Source: Haplosporangium gracile (lineage: Eukaryota; Mortierellomycota; Mortierellomycetes; Mortierellales; Mortierellaceae). From it: a stretch of 21,697 nucleotides of DNA. Shown here piece by piece: positions 20,201-21,697 of the stretch. The stretch covers positions 1-21,697 of the forward strand of contig JAAAUF010000713.1 in NCBI GenBank assembly GCA_015499985.1, written 5' to 3'. A model generated the notes under the pieces. The model was not told the origin of the DNA. It did not search any database and saw only the letters and a list, made by a program, of their open reading frames with translations. The stretch's first letter is position 1, and every line of letters begins with the position of its first letter. The position numbers and the translations under genes were made by a program.

Positions 20201-21256
20201 AATCATGATTATAGCCAAAACCACACCATCTCCGCAGGCGCAAATCCACAAGCCGATGTGAACATGACATCGCATAATACAGCAGCAGCTGCTCCTACCA
20301 CCAAAGCCAAGAAGGCGCGTCGTGGAACATCGCAGAGGAACTCGCTTCTGTTCCAAACCAACTTAAGCTCATCACCATCGCCCGTTCCCACCTCAGCATC
20401 GTCATCAGGAAACCATGGTGCGTTTACATTCTCCTCGTTGTCGACTCCTGACATGTTCACACAGGGTCAAGCCTTCGTTGATTATAGTCAATTGATGGCT
20501 CAGCAGCAGCAACCGCAGTCTCAGCAGCATCAACAGCAACAGCAACAGCAGCAACAGCAGCCACAGCAGCAGCAACACCTTGCGCCGCAGTTTCCACAAC
20601 AGTCCCAATCATTGTCCCAGGGCATTCAGCAAACTCAACATTCTCAACCATTCTCAGTCTCGCCTCTGTTTTCGTCTCCACTTGCATTACAGGAAAAATC
20701 TGCTAGTCAACAGCAGCAGACTGGTTCTCTAAACGCTGATATGCAGAGACAACAGCTGGATCCCTTCCAGCAACAGCAACTTCAGCAGCAGCAGCAGCAA
20801 CAGCAGTACCTTCAACAGCAGCAGTTCTTGCAGCAGCACCAACTGAACATGCGATTGCAGGAGCAGCAACAGCAACAACAGCAACAACAACAGCAACAGC
20901 AGCAGTTCAAGATGGAGTCCAATGTTTCTCAAGGCAGCGTTTCTCGCGACGGTTATACTCCAATCTCCCAGAGTACAGCAACCACATGCACGAGCACTAC
21001 GACGACAACAACAACGACGTGTTCTGACGAGACCGCATCCTTGAACTTGGCGGACGGATCTTCGCAGGCCAATAACAACAGTAACAACAATACGTTGGTC
21101 AACGATTACTCGAGTCTGGCGCTGTTCCCTCCTCAGGACATGACGCCTGATCCCAACATAATGGCGGTGCCTAATCCGTTCTTTGGCATGCCCAACACGA
21201 TTGATTGGGACGACTGGAACCAGTACATTGCCAGCGCTGGCCTGCAGAAATTTTAG
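17233..21256 (+). CDS. Zn2Cys6 (fungal binuclear cluster) transcription factor with Gln-rich C-terminal region
   Basis: Exons 17233-17285, 17822-17905, 18005-19443 and 19539-21256 encode 1097 aa. This is a nuclear DNA-binding regulator; targets cannot be named. A basic KRRR (10-13) leads into Cys18-X2-Cys21-X6-Cys28-X6-Cys35-X2-Cys38-X6-Cys45, the binuclear zinc cluster. KKRGPPKGYIEALENRLHRM (52-71) is the linker and short dimerising coiled coil. An acidic Ser-rich spacer follows. The fungal_trans/middle-homology domain spans about 240-430 and beyond (AYFSYVHPNMPVLHKPTF, RLWWACYVMDRW, LGRPVAIDD), with SVLILLHRPYM after the third splice. Gln-rich tracts lie at about 847-982, then Thr/Asn-rich sequence and a final acidic-aromatic IDWDDWNQYI, likely an activation patch. 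A shorter protein lacking the zinc cluster could be mispredicted, because the cluster is split over three exons. The start fits the family's basic stretch before the first Cys and is the nearest upstream ATG. Confidence 0.93.
17286..17821 (+). other. 536-nt intron splitting the first zinc-cluster cysteine codon
   Basis: Donor TG|GTAAGT, acceptor CGTAATAG|C. The codon for Cys18 is split TG|C. Joining gives SRACDTCRRKKVRC, so the junction is secure. It is long for this locus and contains no recognisable exon. Confidence 0.88.
20502..20906 (+). repeat. CAG/CAA-rich glutamine codon tracts
   Basis: Three separate tracts of mixed CAG and CAA codons (about 20502-20576, 20770-20830, 20863-20906) within the regulator's coding sequence. 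Mixed codons suggest maintained polyglutamine rather than a recently expanded pure repeat. Tract length may vary among isolates. Confidence 0.85.
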
Positions 21257-21625
21257 AATCCTATTTTGCTTCTGTCTTTTTTTGCCCTTGCATTTTTTTT
21301 TTTTTTTCGTTTTTGTCTACTTACTCATTTGTAACATATTCCTACATAGTTTTCGTTGCAATCATACTCTTTTTTTTTTGAATAAATCTTCTTTTGACAC
21401 TCATCGTTTTCCGTTCGATTTTTTTTTTGTTGAAAGTGAAGAGAAGTAGTGATAGTGGACGTGTTATGAAAGAAGACGCATGTCGTTGCAGTTGTGCTTT
21501 GCGAAGGGTAGAAGTCGAGCTCCCTAAGACTGTCCGCACTTGTTGCCAACTAAGAAGATAAGGACGAAAGATGTCAGAATATATGTTACTATTGAAGAAA
21601 AAACAATTGTTTAAAGAAAAGCAAC
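21257..21625 (+). other. 3' UTR and flank of the Zn2Cys6 gene
   Basis: T-rich sequence with AATAAA at 21381-21386 (125 nt past the stop), the probable polyadenylation signal, and a T-rich downstream element near 21420. Nothing coding is recognised after it. Confidence 0.6.
21381..21386 (+). terminator. AATAAA polyadenylation signal
   Basis: Exact hexamer downstream of the regulator's stop codon, preceded by T-rich sequence. Confidence 0.65.
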
Positions 21626-21684
21626 ACGCAAAGCAATACGCAAAGCAATACGCAAAGCAATACGCAAAGCAATACGCAAAGCAA
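21626..21684. repeat. Tandem 12-mer ACGCAAAGCAAT, nearly five copies
   Basis: Four exact copies and one near-complete copy (11 of 12), followed by degenerate GCAAAG/GTAAAG units up to the window end. The array may continue beyond the window. Confidence 0.92.
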
Positions 21685-21697
21685 AGTAAAGCAAAAA

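Noticed and set aside
21626..21684. Regular repeats considered as CRISPR or telomere
   Set aside because: Units are 12 bp head-to-tail without spacers, in a fungal context, and do not match TTAGGG-type telomeres.

Overview
The window looks like nuclear DNA of an early-diverging filamentous fungus. Mortierellomycota or Mucoromycota is my best guess, but that rests on general look rather than a marker gene. The reasons are: four intron-containing protein genes with short GT-AG introns (mostly 95-135 nt, GTAAG-type donors, one exact TACTAAC branch site); pyrimidine-rich 5' leaders; many homopolymers and microsatellites; and a set of genes (RES-complex RRM protein, Dnf3-type lipid flippase, paraoxonase-like protein, glutamine-rich Zn2Cys6 regulator) that is fungal in character. 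I saw no prokaryotic operons, CRISPR arrays, insertion sequences, viral genes or tRNA/rRNA genes.

Layout. (1) 326-2102, + strand: IST3/RBMX2-like spliceosomal RRM protein, four exons, 463 aa, with only five coding bases in its first exon. (2) 2269-8092, - strand: a P4-ATPase of the Dnf3 group, 1720 aa, two exons separated by a 661-nt intron; its 3' end converges on IST3 with 166 bp between the stop codons. (3) 8093-11263: about 3.2 kb with no supportable gene, holding the pyrimidine-rich leader of the flippase gene and several short repeats. (4) 11264-13228, - strand: a paraoxonase/arylesterase-fold protein, 485 aa, six exons. Its last exon lies behind an intron that simple reading misses, because read-through meets a stop after six codons. 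(5) 13229-17232: a 4-kb divergent intergenic region with an E-box, a cluster of overlapping palindromes, CCAAT elements and a long CT-rich tract that is probably the leader of the next gene. (6) 17233-21256, + strand: a Zn2Cys6 transcription factor of 1097 aa in four exons, with glutamine-rich tracts; it is followed by an AATAAA signal and a 12-bp tandem repeat at the window edge.

The genes do not form a pathway or cluster: splicing, lipid asymmetry, a lactonase-fold protein and a regulator are ordinary neighbours. I found no undescribed multi-gene system. The points most worth following are the paraoxonase-like protein, which keeps the fold's structural calcium residues and terminal disulfide but lacks most catalytic residues, and the splicing factor whose own start codon is interrupted by an intron.
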